A DNA stretch of 29,055 nucleotides, taken from Basidiobolus ranarum (lineage: Eukaryota; Basidiobolomycota; Basidiobolomycetes; Basidiobolales). The stretch covers positions 1-29,055 of the forward strand of contig JASJQH010000107.1 in the NCBI GenBank assembly GCA_040143965.1, written 5' to 3'. The notes under the pieces were generated by a model. It saw only the letters and a program-made list of their open reading frames with translations, did not search any database and had not been told where the DNA came from. Below are positions 1 through 10,394 of this stretch, piece after piece; positions within the stretch are counted from its first letter, which is position 1; each line of letters starts with the position of its first letter. The translations under genes were made by a program, and so were the position numbers.

Positions 1-932
1 CTCTGTATCGTTCCAATTTTTTCAAGTGTCAGAGGTTCCGAAGAACTTGACACAATAAAGAAAGCAAAAGGGATTATATAACTCAAAAGTATGCTGCTAA
101 CTGTAACTTATGGGACACCATTAATTATCCAAATTAGGATCTGGTAGTGTGATTGATTTACTAAGATTGGACCATTTCAAAATTTCCAAAACAACATTAT
201 TACATAAATATAATTGGCAACTTGGTCGTTCTCGTTCTTGATCTTTAAGGTATTAGATTTAATAGTAGAACTATTGTACAATCCTTCCTGTAGCTACATA
301 CGAGCCTCATTTGAATTTCAGCTTGTCTAATTATTTTTTGCAATCATCTAATTTTAGGTTTATTTTAGGTTTATAATCAATAACCCTATATTAAACCAGC
401 TACATGCAGGATTTTGGGAAGGTCTAGGAATATTAACAGTGCAGACCAGGATTAGCATTATCTTATTAGAACTATTCCTATGATGAGTTGATATATGGAT
501 TGATAATTAAGTAATATGCTAAATACAATTACAAAATAGAAATCAACATATCGCTCAGCAACAGAAGAAATGGCGCGCCAAGTGATCGTACATATAACAG
601 AAGAAATAATATGGATATCTCACATGTTGCTCTAATAACCATCATTCCTTGATTGTTCAATGATTTAACTATTTTCAAAGCTAACTTCAGATGTGCACTT
701 TTATCCTATTTGTCAGCTATTTAATTTCAATTGTATAATATTTATTAACTATTATTATTGGAAGGTGTATGACTCAAAACCCAGTGTTCTTTTCAAATTT
801 CTGCATTTGGAAAGCACAATGATGACTAATATCGTGAGAAATTGTGAAACGTAAATATGTGAACAAACATGTTCTCCAGTATAGACGACACTCACATCCA
901 CACTCACATCACTACTGACTTGGTTGTTCGTC
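1..932. other. Intergenic, left edge; no gene supported
   Basis: No convincing coding region was seen on either strand. The first 81 bases stay open in frame 1 to a TAA and could be the last codons of a gene entering from the left, but other frames are equally open there, so no call is made. The right end is the promoter and 5' leader of the serine dehydratase. It carries a short direct repeat of CACTCACATC at about 889-912. Confidence 0.5.
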
Positions 933-2095
933 ATGACTAAAGCTACCAAGCTCCATGCAGTTACACCTTATATTCTCTCACAGCCACTTACCCAAGAGCT
1001 TGGTAAAGAGGTGTACTTGAAGTTGGAATCATTTCAACCTAGGTAAGCTTGGTTGTATTATGTTTTCGATTAACTTCTTCCTCACCATTGAGAATTTTTA
1101 TTTTCAATACCTTTTTCTTAATTCAATTTCATACTTTCCTTTCTGAACTTTCACCACACATATAGTGGTTCTTTTAAGAATCGTGGCATAGGCCATCTTG
1201 CCCGCCATCTTCTTCACACTGCTGAAACGTCAATTCAAGGTTTCGTAACTTCTTCCGGCGGGAATGCAGGCCTCGCCTTAACCTACGCTGGCCATACTCT
1301 AGGGTATCCGGTGAAAGTGATAGTTCCTGAGACTTGTGTCGCGGAAATGGTGGAACGCCTCAAGGCACAACCAGGAACTGAAGTACAAATTTATGGAGTA
1401 GATTGGCAAGCTGCGGATGCAGTTGCCAGAGAACTGGCCTCAACTGGACACTGGTGCTACATTCCTCCTTTTGATCATCCAATGATTTGGGAAGGGCATG
1501 CAACTATCATAGAAGTGAGTTTGCGAAGTAGAGAGAGAATATTATTTTAAATTGTTTGTTGACTTTTTTTTCTTTTCTTATGAAATAGGAAATCGCAACC
1601 CAACCTAATGTTACTAAACCAGGTGCTATCATTACCGCTGTAGGTGGTGGTGGACTGCTTGGTGGAATTTTGCAAGGTCTTAAAAATCAGGGTTGGTCTG
1701 ATGTTCCAGTTTTGGCTGTTGAGACCCATGGTGCTGCCTCATTCCATGCTGCTACACTTGCCAATAAGGTCGTGACCATTGATAAAATCAGTACCATCGC
1801 CAACTCATTAGGATCACGATATGTTGCCGAGGGAGTATGGGAACTCTCGGTAAACCATCCTGGAAAAGTAACCTCGCATCTCGTAACGGATATTGAGGCT
1901 TTAAATGGTTGTAAGAAATTTCTCTATGATCAAAATGTGCTCGTAGAACCTGCCTGCGGAGCCGCACTAGCCTTGGTGTATCGACACGAACCAAGATTGT
2001 TGGAAGTAGATGGGCCTATAACCGTGATTGTTTGTGGTGGCAAAGTAGTATCATTCAACTTGCTGGAGAAATGGTCACAATTGCTCGAGGTTTAA
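933..2095 (+). CDS. L-serine/L-threonine dehydratase (PLP-dependent)
   Basis: Exons 933-1042, 1166-1514 and 1589-2095 give 321 aa. The enzyme deaminates L-serine (often also L-threonine) to pyruvate or 2-oxobutyrate plus ammonia, using pyridoxal phosphate; it is a cytosolic catabolic enzyme of the CHA1/SDS family. The join at the first intron completes the PLP-lysine motif SGSFKNRG (Lys41). SSGGNAGLA, the phosphate-binding loop AVGGGGLLGG and the metal/cofactor-site segment VEPACGAALALVY follow in family order. The length matches eukaryotic serine dehydratases (about 320-340 aa). The introns are 123 and 74 bp. The start is the ATG that gives the usual N-terminus LHAVTPYILS just before the PLP domain. 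Serine versus threonine preference cannot be read from sequence. The gene stands alone and converges on the phosphatase gene downstream. Confidence 0.93.
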
Positions 2096-2401
2096 ATTAG
2101 AGCTGAACCTATTGAGGATAAATGCACCAATGCATTAAAGCATTATATAAACACATCTTCCAACAAGACTGCTTAATTTTAGAATATATTATCGCTCTCT
2201 TGTAGTTATTTGTAGCGCATGACGATCTGGCTCAGTGGAGAATAAAATATTAAGCCTTCACTGGCTTCTACCACTTTCTCAAAGACTAGTGATGAATGGA
2301 TGGTAACTCGGTAGTGTGTATGCAAATGTTTATTTTATCAATGGTATTGGCATAACCGATACGATGCCACAACTAATATTCAAAATGAGTGTAAATGTAT
2401 G
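2096..2401. other. Short spacer between convergent genes
   Basis: This is the 3' flank of the serine dehydratase (+) and the histidine acid phosphatase (-). It is AT-rich, with an AATAAAA at about 2241 that could serve as a polyadenylation signal for the plus-strand gene. Nothing else was recognised. Confidence 0.5.
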
Positions 2402-3867
2402 TTAAGCCTCTTCTGTAATTTTACATTCCTCAAGAATATCCCGAGGAACATAGTCGTCAATGTGCTTCAAGAACGTCTCCATTGGGCAGAAATTGAAGTC
2501 ACAAACTGGGCTTTTAAGTGCTACCCCATTGAAAAGGGCACGGATGAATGCTTTACCTTCTTTATCTTGCCAGAGTTCAATGATAAAGCTTGAAGCATAA
2601 GGAGGCCATCTGAAGTCATCTGATTTGAGGATGCCAAGTAGTGGTTGAACAGTGGTGTCATGTCCCGAAAAGATCTCGATCTTGGCTGGAGATTTCTTGC
2701 TCTTGTCGATTGAATTACGAAGACTTTGACGCAGTTCGGCTAAAAAGAGACCAATTCCTAGACGATTGGCCTCATGAGAGAGAGGTGAATCACGCATGGT
2801 CCAAGCAGCTTCAAAGTCGTTTCCTACGTATGATTGAATGGCCATTTCATTGGTAATACATTCGCTTTGATTGTTGAGGCTGCATGGTAGTGGGAAATTA
2901 TTGCAGGCTAATGGACGGAACGCATCCATATAACGTACAAGACTCTTAGTTTGATATGCCGGAGTTTTCTCAGTTTGAAGAATGCTATCCATCTTCTTCT
3001 TAGTCTCCTGTTGAGCCTCCCAGTAGTCATTATAAGCCTTCTCATTCAACATACTACTCTGAAGCTTGGAAAGACGAGGGCAAAGATTGGGTTGAAAGAC
3101 CATAGTTTCAATTTGTTCAGGAAGAAGATGGAAAGGAACGGCAAGTTTCCCCTTCAATTTATCTTTAGGATAGAGTCCTGACACAAGAGAGATGGCTGTT
3201 TGTTTGGTACGCCTGATCACAGAAATATATGTTAGTTTCAACAGTAAGTAAGCAAATCTCATTAAATAGCTTACTCTTTCTCAGTATGGCGAACAAAGAT
3301 AGTATCCTCAAGGTTCCTTCTGTTCAAAGTCTTAGGGAGGTATCCCAACTTGTTTACGTAAATCTCGCGTAACTTGCTGCCAACGTTTCGTTTTTGGCGC
3401 ATGCCTTTAGGAGTCAGTTGACCCGTCATACAAGTTCCCTGAATATACTCTTTGGAATAAGGATTGGCATTAGCATCTTCAATCATTAAATCATAGATGG
3501 GAACGCTCTCGAATTCTTGCAGTTTAAGGTAATTGTATTCTGGAGCTTCATCGGTACAGTTCCAAACTACGTTGTATTTCCATTGCTGTGGGAAGATGGA
3601 GATGGGAGTGCGATCACCGTGTCGTACGATTACTTGGACATGTTTTAGTTCCGCATTTTTCTATATAAGCAAAAGAAAACAAACTTAATATCGAGAGTAG
3701 TGGCGATAGTTGAGAGCGCAAAATGAAACAAGACTTACGGGTACAGTGTAGGTTTTAATGTTGGGGGTCTTAGCGGAGCAGTAGTATTCGTTTACACCAA
3801 CCTCATAACTGGCGAAGGAGGCAGAAAAACTGTTCAGAAGGAACAGAGCTGTAAAAGCATACTTCAT
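2402..3867 (-). CDS. Secreted histidine acid phosphatase
   Basis: Exons (minus) 3867-3739, 3660-3275 and 3212-2402 give 441 aa; the introns are 78 and 62 bp. This is a branch-2 histidine phosphatase, hydrolysing phosphomonoesters (or lysophosphatidate/phytate-type substrates) through a phospho-histidine intermediate. An N-terminal hydrophobic signal peptide of about 20 residues (MKYAFTALFLLNSFSASFAS) predicts secretion. The catalytic motif RHGDRTP lies at residues 56-62 (His57 nucleophile). A second conserved arginine segment, RHTEKERTKQT, is created by the second splice, and the proton-donor pair HD is in FSGHDTTV at about 356-357. Several Cys residues fit disulfides in an extracellular protein. 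It resembles prostatic/lysophosphatidic acid phosphatases more than classical fungal phytases, but substrate specificity is not decidable here. Confidence 0.92.
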
Positions 3868-4446
3868 GATAACGGAGATAATTGCTAAAAACCAGGGCAT
3901 TCATACGTAATTTATAGGAAATTTTACCACCCACTTATAGCCACCTGACCCTAGCACTAACCTTAAAATTAGACTTGGATTAACCGGTGGATGCAGCAAA
4001 GTGATGACTGTAAACTGTGGATTCTTTTCTTTGGAATTTTCTTGAGGCGTGTTTGTTACTAAAAGTAACCAAAGGTACTAGAACTGCACTCGGTATGCCA
4101 TCAACCATCCTTCAAGACTACCATTTACCCACATTTATACAAGTGGCCGTAATTTCCCTTTTTTAGTTTAATATTTAAGTGAATTCACTCCAAATATCAA
4201 AGTCGTATCACATGATTTTATATGTAATTAGTGGCTTATTGGTTCAGAGAAGTAAAAAACGTCAGATTAGGAGTATCACAAGACATGTCTCATCAAGCAA
4301 TTATGAATTGCAATAATGAATTATATGCAGGTAACAATCCTATCACTTCCAACCTCTTAGTGAAATATTGGTTTCTGAAATGGTTCACAATATTGGTAGC
4401 TCAGTTCAGTTAACCGATATCATTTTATTCACGCTGCATGAAGGGC
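3868..4446. other. Intergenic; phosphatase promoter side
   Basis: This is the upstream region of the phosphatase gene and the 3' flank of the flavodoxin-like gene, both on minus. The stretch is AT-rich. A plus-strand open frame of 60 codons at 4231-4413 has no family resemblance and is not called. No RNA gene or repeat was recognised. Confidence 0.5.
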
Positions 4447-5465
4447 TTAAGAGAATAGTTTCTTCAAGAAGGATTTTCGTTTGCTGGGTTGAGAACTACT
4501 AGAACCTGCTACAGAAGATGGGGCCTCAGAAACAGGTGCTGAGGGTATACTAAGGTTACCTACTTGGATAGGTGGCACTTGCTGAGGAGCAGAATCCGAT
4601 GCGGATGAAGGAGTACTTATTGGTTGGGAAACAGATGGTTGAGCAGTAGTGGAGCTTTGCTGTGGCTTCGGTTCCTCATGGTATTTGGCGAGAATCTGTG
4701 CGAAGTTCTGTCCTTGGGATCTAGCAACATCCAGCTCCTTCTCTGTGGGCTGACGCGATCCATCAGGGCCAGCCAACGTACCTGCACCCCACGCACTACC
4801 GCCAACAATCTCCTGATTATCGGATAGATGTGGTGATGCAAATCCATTAGGAATAAATATCACTCCATGATGTACTAGGGTGCTCATAAATGTTAGAGCG
4901 GTAGTTTCTTGACCTCCATGCTGACTAGCGGTAGAAAAGAAAACACTAGCGAATTTGTTACGAAGCTCTCCCCTGCAGAATCAATTAGTAAAAGATATAT
5001 CAAATCTATCAATTCGTGTAGCTTACTTCATCCATATGGACCCAGTAGCATCCCAAAAACTCTGTACTTGTGATGGCATAGAGCCGTATCGCGTTCTATA
5101 CAATGTAGTGTTAATATTTAACTGCTTCTTAATTGAGAATGACCAACTACTTACGGTATTCCGAAAAAGAACCCATCAGCTTGTGTCATTTCAGTTGGGG
5201 TAATGACAGGAATATCAGGCTTGGGTGGTGCATTCATTCTCTCCAGTACTAGTTCAATGGTTTAGTATCTACCCACTATATCTATTGCTGAAAGATATAA
5301 ACAGTACGACATACCTTCTTCTGGCAGAATCTCGGCTACTTGATACAAGGATACATCCACGGAGCCGGTGCTCTCTAAGCCCTCTTTAATTGCTTCTGCT
5401 AGTTGGTAGATATGACCATGTAAAGTGTAAATAATGATAAAGATTTTGGGCTTAAGGGTGGTCAT
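4447..5465 (-). CDS. Flavodoxin-like NAD(P)H:quinone oxidoreductase (WrbA/Pst2/Ycp4 family)
   Basis: Exons (minus) 5465-5315, 5248-5155, 5095-5027 and 4972-4447 give 279 aa; the introns are 66, 59 and 54 bp. It is a two-electron reductase of quinones using FMN, acting in oxidative-stress protection; fungal members (Pst2, Rfs1, Ycp4) sit at the plasma membrane/eisosomes. The N-terminal FMN phosphate loop (YTLHGHIYQLAEAIKEG), the family hallmark PTRYGSMPSQVQSFWDATG and the FFSTASQHGGQE segment with ETTALT are all present once exons are joined. WrbA-like cores are about 200 aa. This protein carries about 70 extra C-terminal residues rich in Ser, Pro and Gln, ending in the basic patch KRKSFLKKLFS. 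That suggests membrane attachment, as in Ycp4-type proteins, but this is inferred. Confidence 0.93.
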
Positions 5466-6066
5466 TATTGTTATAAATTCTTTTAATGCGTAGTGGTACT
5501 CCTTTCATCCCTTTTTATATTCGCTATTCATTTCCCCTAATCTCCTTTGATTTGTAGTAGGGTTCATTGACTGGGATAATAAAAAGCGTTGATAATACCA
5601 CTAGTGGCATGGGTTTGAATTATTGTTGGTTTTATATCACAATTGATTTGGCTATATTGTGTTGATTAACCTTAGATCGTCTCAAGTATACTTAGATGCT
5701 CTATCTTGTTAGGCAATTAGTTGATAATCATTGCTGAATCCTTGTCGCTGTAAAGAACACGCTGACGACTTGGTGTCTTCATACAATGATTTTTCAAAAT
5801 ACGCTACATTTCAAGCTTGTAGGCATACTTGTATTCACATATCATTAAAGACGAAGAGTGAAATTTTAACCAATCTCTCAAGTTATTTAAGTTTTATATA
5901 AGAGAAACTGTGTGTATGCTCAATGTAAAAAAAATTGTTCAACTAGTTGCCATAGATTGAAAAGAAATGTTGACTCGGCTAAGCTTCAATCCTGTCAGTG
6001 ACCAGAGGACTGTCTAAACCTCTTCCAAAAACTAAGAGTAAAGCAAAGGTCCACAAATCCTCAGAA
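5466..6066. other. Intergenic between two minus-strand genes
   Basis: This is the promoter of the flavodoxin-like gene and the 3' flank of NCE101. No gene is called. A 39-codon minus-strand open frame at 5979-6098 overlaps the end of NCE101 but has no start codon and no recognised family. Confidence 0.45.
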
Positions 6067-6317
6067 TTATTTCGACCATTTCTTAATTCTACGCTCAGCT
6101 AATTCATAAAGACTTTTTCCAGGTTCACGTGGGTTATCTCTTTCATATAACCAATATGAAAAAAACCCAGCACTTATTGCAAGTATGGCATCACCACGAC
6201 TACGTAAAGTATATATTTAGTAAGAATAGTTTATTTGAAATAATGGACCACACTACATAAGTCAGCATACCTCGAAATTAGATGAGTATAACGACGAGCT
6301 GGAACACTTGGAAGCAT
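6067..6317 (-). CDS. NCE101: NCE101-like small membrane protein (non-classical export protein 1)
   Basis: Exons (minus) 6317-6271 and 6199-6067 with a 71-bp intron give 59 aa. NCE101 was named for a role in leaderless protein export in yeast; its molecular function is unknown. The protein has the family layout: a short N-terminus ending HLIS, a conserved Asp at the start of the membrane segment (GDAILAISAGFFSYWLY), then a charged segment YERDNPREPGKSLYELAERR and a basic C-terminus. The splice falls exactly between the LIS segment and the DAILA segment and keeps phase. The donor is GTATGC and the acceptor is TAG. The length equals the family's usual 50-60 aa. It is divergent from the subtilase downstream, about 635 bp apart. 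The identification rests on motif memory without a database search. Confidence 0.75.
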
Positions 6318-6952
6318 TTGTTACCTTTCTGTGTCAAGTTAACAGACAGCAGTTTTTCAAAGCAAGCGAAGTTTTCAATACTCATGATAAAACCTAATCG
6401 ATCAAATAATTCATCGATTTCGGTAATGTTCGGCTTTTCGGTTTCGGCTCACTCCCTGAGTGTACCGGAACTTAAACGCAAACAAATAGGCACAAGTCCA
6501 GATTTTCATTTCACTGGTTGTCAATAACTTTAAGCAATCAATAGATGATTACATTAGAAATGAAAGATAATCTAATGAGAATATTAGGAAATATTTACGA
6601 ATTGCTCGATGCAATAGAGTTTAAACGCACCAAGGTTCCACGAACCAAATCATTATTCTTAGTAATATTCATTCAAAGGGATAGGCAGAGGTTTTTGGAT
6701 GCGAGTTCCCAGATATCGATCATTGCCAGGTCCAATTTTTCGTGATATATTCTAATTATGTTAACCAGTATCAATACTATTTGTAGTACGAGCGCGGTAC
6801 CAATACGGCTTTGCATTCCAGCAGATGATCTTCAGAATCCAACAACACTTTGCTTCAAAGTAAAAGCATAAAAGAACCCATCAGCATCCATATTCAAACA
6901 TCAATCCACTTATCTCTACCTTCTCTTCTCTCTTCAGCAAGTCTGATTAAAT
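6318..6952. other. Divergent intergenic region, NCE101 / subtilase
   Basis: It holds both promoters. Near the subtilase ATG is a pyrimidine-rich leader (about 6907-6940: TATCTCTACCTTCTCTTCTC and on), typical of well-expressed fungal genes. The sequence AAAGCATAAAAGAA at about 6862 is TATA-like, about 85 bp before the ATG. A 47-codon minus-strand frame at 6673-6816 is discussed among the findings. Confidence 0.45.
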
Positions 6953-8244
6953 ATGGTCCAAATCCAATCCATTGCCTACGGTGTTGTCGTTGCTCTTTTT
7001 TTGGCTGTGCCAATAACTGAGGCAGAGCAACAATTTATTCCAAACCAATATATTGTGAAGTTCCGTAATAGCGCTGACATCAAAAAAGGTAATACTCATG
7101 CTATTCAACATTTCCTTTCTCCGTAACATTATCTAACCTGTATTTTCGTATGACAGTCGACAGCTTGGTTCAGGAGAAGGTTCAGACTTTTAACAGTGAG
7201 ATGACTTCTAGCTTCGGAGTTGCAGGTGCCACTGGTGGTCACAAAAATTTTACGATCAGTAAAATCCTTCAAAAATATACCATGGGTCACTTTAATGCTT
7301 TGTCTGGCACATTCAGCAAAAATCTAGTGAAATCCCTCCGTAGTAACCCCGACGTCGAATATGTAGAGCAGGAGCAGGTATTCAGTGTGGTTGGAGTCCA
7401 AAAGAATTCGCCTAACTGGGGCCTTGCTAGAATCTCACAACGCCAACGCAATCCAAATGCTCCTTATAACTTCCCCAATTCTGCTGGACAAGGTGTTGAT
7501 GTGTACATTATTGATACTGGAATTAATACCAGACATAAAGACTTTGGTGGTAGAGCCACTTTACCCGTTAGTTTCATCAATGGTGAGCCTGTTGAAGATC
7601 TTCATGGCCACGGTACTCATGTGGCTGGTATTGTCGGTAGTAAAACTTACGGTGTTGCCAAGAAGGTCAAATTAATTGGTGTCAAAGTACTTGGAAGAGA
7701 TGGACGCGGAAGTACTTCTGGAATCATTGCTGGTGTCAACTGGGTAACTCGTAAGGTCAAATCGACTGGACGTAAAAGTGTAATAAACATGTCACTTGGC
7801 GGTGGTAATAGTAACGCACTGAATGCTGCTGTAGATGCTGCTGTACAGGCCGGTATTCCTGTCATTGTGGCAGCCGGCAATGAAAGTCAAGATGCCTGTA
7901 ATGTATCCCCAGCTAATGGCCGTTCTGCATTTACCGTAGGTGCTACTGACAGCTACGATAACGCAGCTGATTATAGCAATTGGGGCCAATGTGTGAATAT
8001 CCAGGCACCAGGCTCAAACATTGTATCTACCTACAAGGGAAGTCCCAATGCTCGAGGCAGTTTGTCAGGAACAAGTATGGCGAGTCCACATGTAGCTGGC
8101 ATTGCTGCTCTTTATGTTAGCCAAGGTTCGGCCAAATCGCCACAAGCAGTTTACAAGTCATTGCTTAGTCGTGCCACTCGTAATGTAGTTAGCAGATTGA
8201 GAGGCAATAGTCCCAATCTTATGGTTTATTCTTTAACTAAATAA
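6953..8244 (+). CDS. Secreted subtilisin-like serine protease (S8A, proteinase K type)
   Basis: Exons 6953-7088 and 7157-8244 (68-bp intron) give 407 aa. It is an extracellular endopeptidase made as a pre-pro-enzyme. The layout is: signal peptide of about 25 residues (hydrophobic VVVALFLAVPITEA); an I9 inhibitor propeptide beginning NQYIVKFRN and ending near YVEQEQVFSV; and a mature S8 domain starting around residue 125-130. The catalytic triad is intact: Asp165 in IIDTGI, His197 in HGHGTHVAG, Ser352 in GTSMASPHVAG. The oxyanion Asn287 is in AAGNESQDAC. Cys pairs typical of proteinase K-like enzymes are present. The start was chosen because this ATG opens the signal peptide and follows a CT-rich leader. 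Such proteases are numerous in insect- and animal-associated fungi. The gene looks functional. Confidence 0.96.
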
Positions 8245-8927
8245 GTATCCATGTGTCTTGACCAAAAAGGTCTACTCCAATAAATCACTTGGTTCTCTAT
8301 CCCTACTTTACCATGCGCATATGGGTGTTTCATTCCCATTCGTAGCACTTCTTGCACATGATGGCATTAGATTACAAAAGTACATTTCCCTAGTATAGTA
8401 AATATCAATTGTTAGAGAGATTTTATAATTTATGGAAGGAGCACTTCCCAGCCACTAACGTGCGTGGCAGACAATCTAAAAGCAGTAACAATAGTGAACC
8501 TGATGAGCAAAATGTGGCTCACGCGTTGACCATATCAAGAACATACCGGAATGAATTCTATTATTGGACCTTGTTAGATATGGCCCATTTTGGTTAGTGA
8601 TCAGAAAAGGCGAGATGAGATGAACTCAGGCTGCAAGGACAAGTGGATTCTAGTTAAAATAAACAGCCATTAAGTATATCCACAATTGCTGTTAAATTTC
8701 CGCCATTGGCGATGTAAGGTGCACATTTGTGTAATAGGGATAGTGTGATTGGAAAATCAAATGAAACTCTTATTCCGGATTCTTCCTAGAGTTTCTACTT
8801 GACTAATAAAAGCCAGCTCATTACTTTTCTTATTTCATTTCATGATCTTGAATGCATTCTTTACTGTGACTATTTCAAATATAACTAAGCACTAATTTAC
8901 CTCTCTCTTTCTCCATTTTCTTACTCA
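8245..8927. other. Intergenic; possible missed exon at about 8416-8594
   Basis: This is the 3' flank of the subtilase and the 5' side of the next gene. An open stretch without ATG at 8409-8597 ends at a GTTAGT that could be a splice donor (see findings). ATAAAAG at 8805-8811 is TATA-like, and a strong CT-rich tract at 8900-8925 precedes the ATG at 8928. Confidence 0.4.
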
Positions 8928-9386
8928 ATGACTGCTTCAGGTGGAGAGTTCTACGCCGCTTTTCGAGCCACTGAACTAGAAGTGAAAACCGATGAGGTGC
9001 CTCAATACACTGTTTCTTCAGTGGCTCAAGAACTTGCGTGTGGTGGTTGTTTTACCACGGAAGCTCAGAAAGGGATCCCAGTTGATCCTAATGTAGTTAT
9101 TCCCATGACCACCTTTTCTTATCATGAGTATCCAACACTCAACGAACACCCTCATGTATTCTTCCCACTTTCAAGTCAGCAAACTGTGAAGGCCTCCAAA
9201 GTAACGATAGCTAGGCCACATAGAATAAGGTCCAAGATCTCACCCGAACTTGCTTTAGAAGGAAGTGTACTTGTAGATATAATCAACAATCGGAAACCAA
9301 ACTCGAAGAGGGTTTTATCAGACAGAGAGCAGTTAAGGGTATTCGCGTTAGAGAATCGCCTGGCTAAACGGGTTGCCTCAATATAA
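8928..9386 (+). CDS. Hypothetical protein, 152 aa
   Basis: This is an uninterrupted frame from ATG 8928 to TAA 9386. I do not recognise the family. There is no signal peptide or membrane segment. The middle has a Cys-rich patch (ELACGGCFTTE) and Pro/His-rich stretches. The C-terminal third is basic, with IARPHRIRSK and a possible short helix, REQLRVFALENRLAKRV, of heptad-like character. The upstream pyrimidine tract plus TATA-like motif favour ATG 8928 as the true start. However, CTTCAG at 8935-8940 also looks like a splice acceptor, so this could instead be the last exon of a larger gene joined in frame to an exon ending at 8594. Codon usage looks like that of its neighbours. Confidence 0.5.
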   Translation: MTASGGEFYAAFRATELEVKTDEVPQYTVSSVAQELACGGCFTTEAQKGIPVDPNVVIPMTTFSYHEYPTLNEHPHVFFPLSSQQTVKASKVTIARPHRIRSKISPELALEGSVLVDIINNRKPNSKRVLSDREQLRVFALENRLAKRVASI

Positions 9387-9767
9387 AATTTTTCCTTTCA
9401 TGGTTGCTTCCTGGCATTATGTACCTACACTGTTAGTTGAACTCCACCATTTCAAACCATACAACACGAGCTACTCTAAGGACTTGAAAAAAGTCGAGTA
9501 TGTGCGTTTACCTCTTTGTAAATATAGATAACCCCGATAAACTTTCATTATTCCTTATGAATTAAACACCACCAACACTAACTTTAACAAGGAATATTAA
9601 ATCGACTAACAATACTGTGAATAAAATTTACATTCATCACTTATTACTGGTCACAAAGTATGCGTAAAGAGACTGTTAGAATCCGAAAATCCATAACTAT
9701 TTTCTCATTAAGAAATGAGCAACAATCAAGCGAATTCCCACAAATATGTTAGTGCCCGGTCGCATGG
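9387..9767. other. Intergenic, start of gene-poor interval
   Basis: This is the 3' flank of the hypothetical gene at the start of a roughly 2.4-kb interval without protein-coding genes (9387-11777). It is AT-rich, and no open frame with family resemblance was seen on either strand. Confidence 0.5.
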
Positions 9768-9970
9768 AATAAAAGGGCGATCGATGAACAATGAATCCTT
9801 AGGAAGTTTGTTTAGTCATATTTGATTGAATCGACTCCAACTATCCGTATGTGCAAATATGGGGACAGCTAGTCAATAGTCACTCTCCTTCCATGGTACA
9901 TTATAGTAATGTTGGGACATCTGAAATTCGTGATTGAATATTTCGCACGAGTTATTATTGTTCACGACAA
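9768..9970 (-). repeat. 190-bp structured repeat, copy 1 (possible Pol III RNA gene or MITE-like element)
   Basis: The core is 9781-9970, with AATAAAA at 9768-9774 exactly 6 bp before it. It is about 97% identical to copy 2 (6 differences counted) and about 93% to copy 3, with no indels. The ends are complementary: TCG/CGA, TGAACAAT/ATTGTTCA and AAT/ATT, with two bulges. Inside are hairpins CCGTAT/ATATGG (9845-9862) and AATTCGTG/CACGAGTT (9925-9953). Read on minus it carries GAGTCGATTC (9828-9837), close to a Pol III B box, and a TTTT just past the conserved core. There is no long ORF and no clear target-site duplication. The strand given is the putative RNA strand. Confidence 0.75.
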
Positions 9971-10394
9971 TCCAAACAAATTATACACAACATGTAAATT
10001 GTCTATTTGGCTTTAAAGACCGGAGTTCGATGGTGTGCTGAAGTTAAACCGTAAACTTCAACTCTAACACATACAATGAACTTGAAAGCAATCTATATCA
10101 CTTTGTTAGAGTCAAACTAAAAAGAGCTTGATTTATTGGATCATCATACTAAAGGTATTGAACCTTTTGCTACACCCAAAATGGAATCAGAACTGACATG
10201 ACTGAAAACTAAGGTACAACAAATAGTAACCATTGATCACACTATTTATCACCATAGAGAACAAACAGTGATCGACATTTTTTTCCGTTCCAGAATATTA
10301 TCTCAATTGATAAACTAAATATTATTGATCCACCTAGGTTATTCTGAGGAAAATCACTAGAATTCCCATAATATTATTACGAGGAATTTTGATG
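9971..10394. other. Spacer between repeat copies 1 and 2
   Basis: About 420 bp of AT-rich sequence with no open frame of note and no visible similarity to the other spacer. GGAGTTCGATGG near 10022 resembles a tRNA T-arm fragment, but no cloverleaf could be built around it. Confidence 0.45.

Noticed and set aside
5979-6098. Minus-strand 39-codon open frame (..NSEDLWTFALLLVFGRGLD..) overlapping the end of NCE101
   Set aside because: It has no start codon, lies in a different frame from NCE101, and has no recognised family; the length is within chance for this composition.
7385-7675. Overlapping long frames within the subtilase gene on both strands
   Set aside because: They are shadow frames of the protease coding sequence.
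9781-9970. Micro-ORFs inside the 190-bp repeat (13 codons on plus, about 30 codons on minus)
   Set aside because: The minus-strand frame shows mostly amino-acid-changing differences among copies (H/R, E/K, Y/F), not the pattern of a conserved protein. The plus-strand one is too short to judge.
10018-10060. GGAGTTCGATGG, T-arm-like sequence suggesting a tRNA
   Set aside because: No acceptor, D or anticodon arms could be paired around it.
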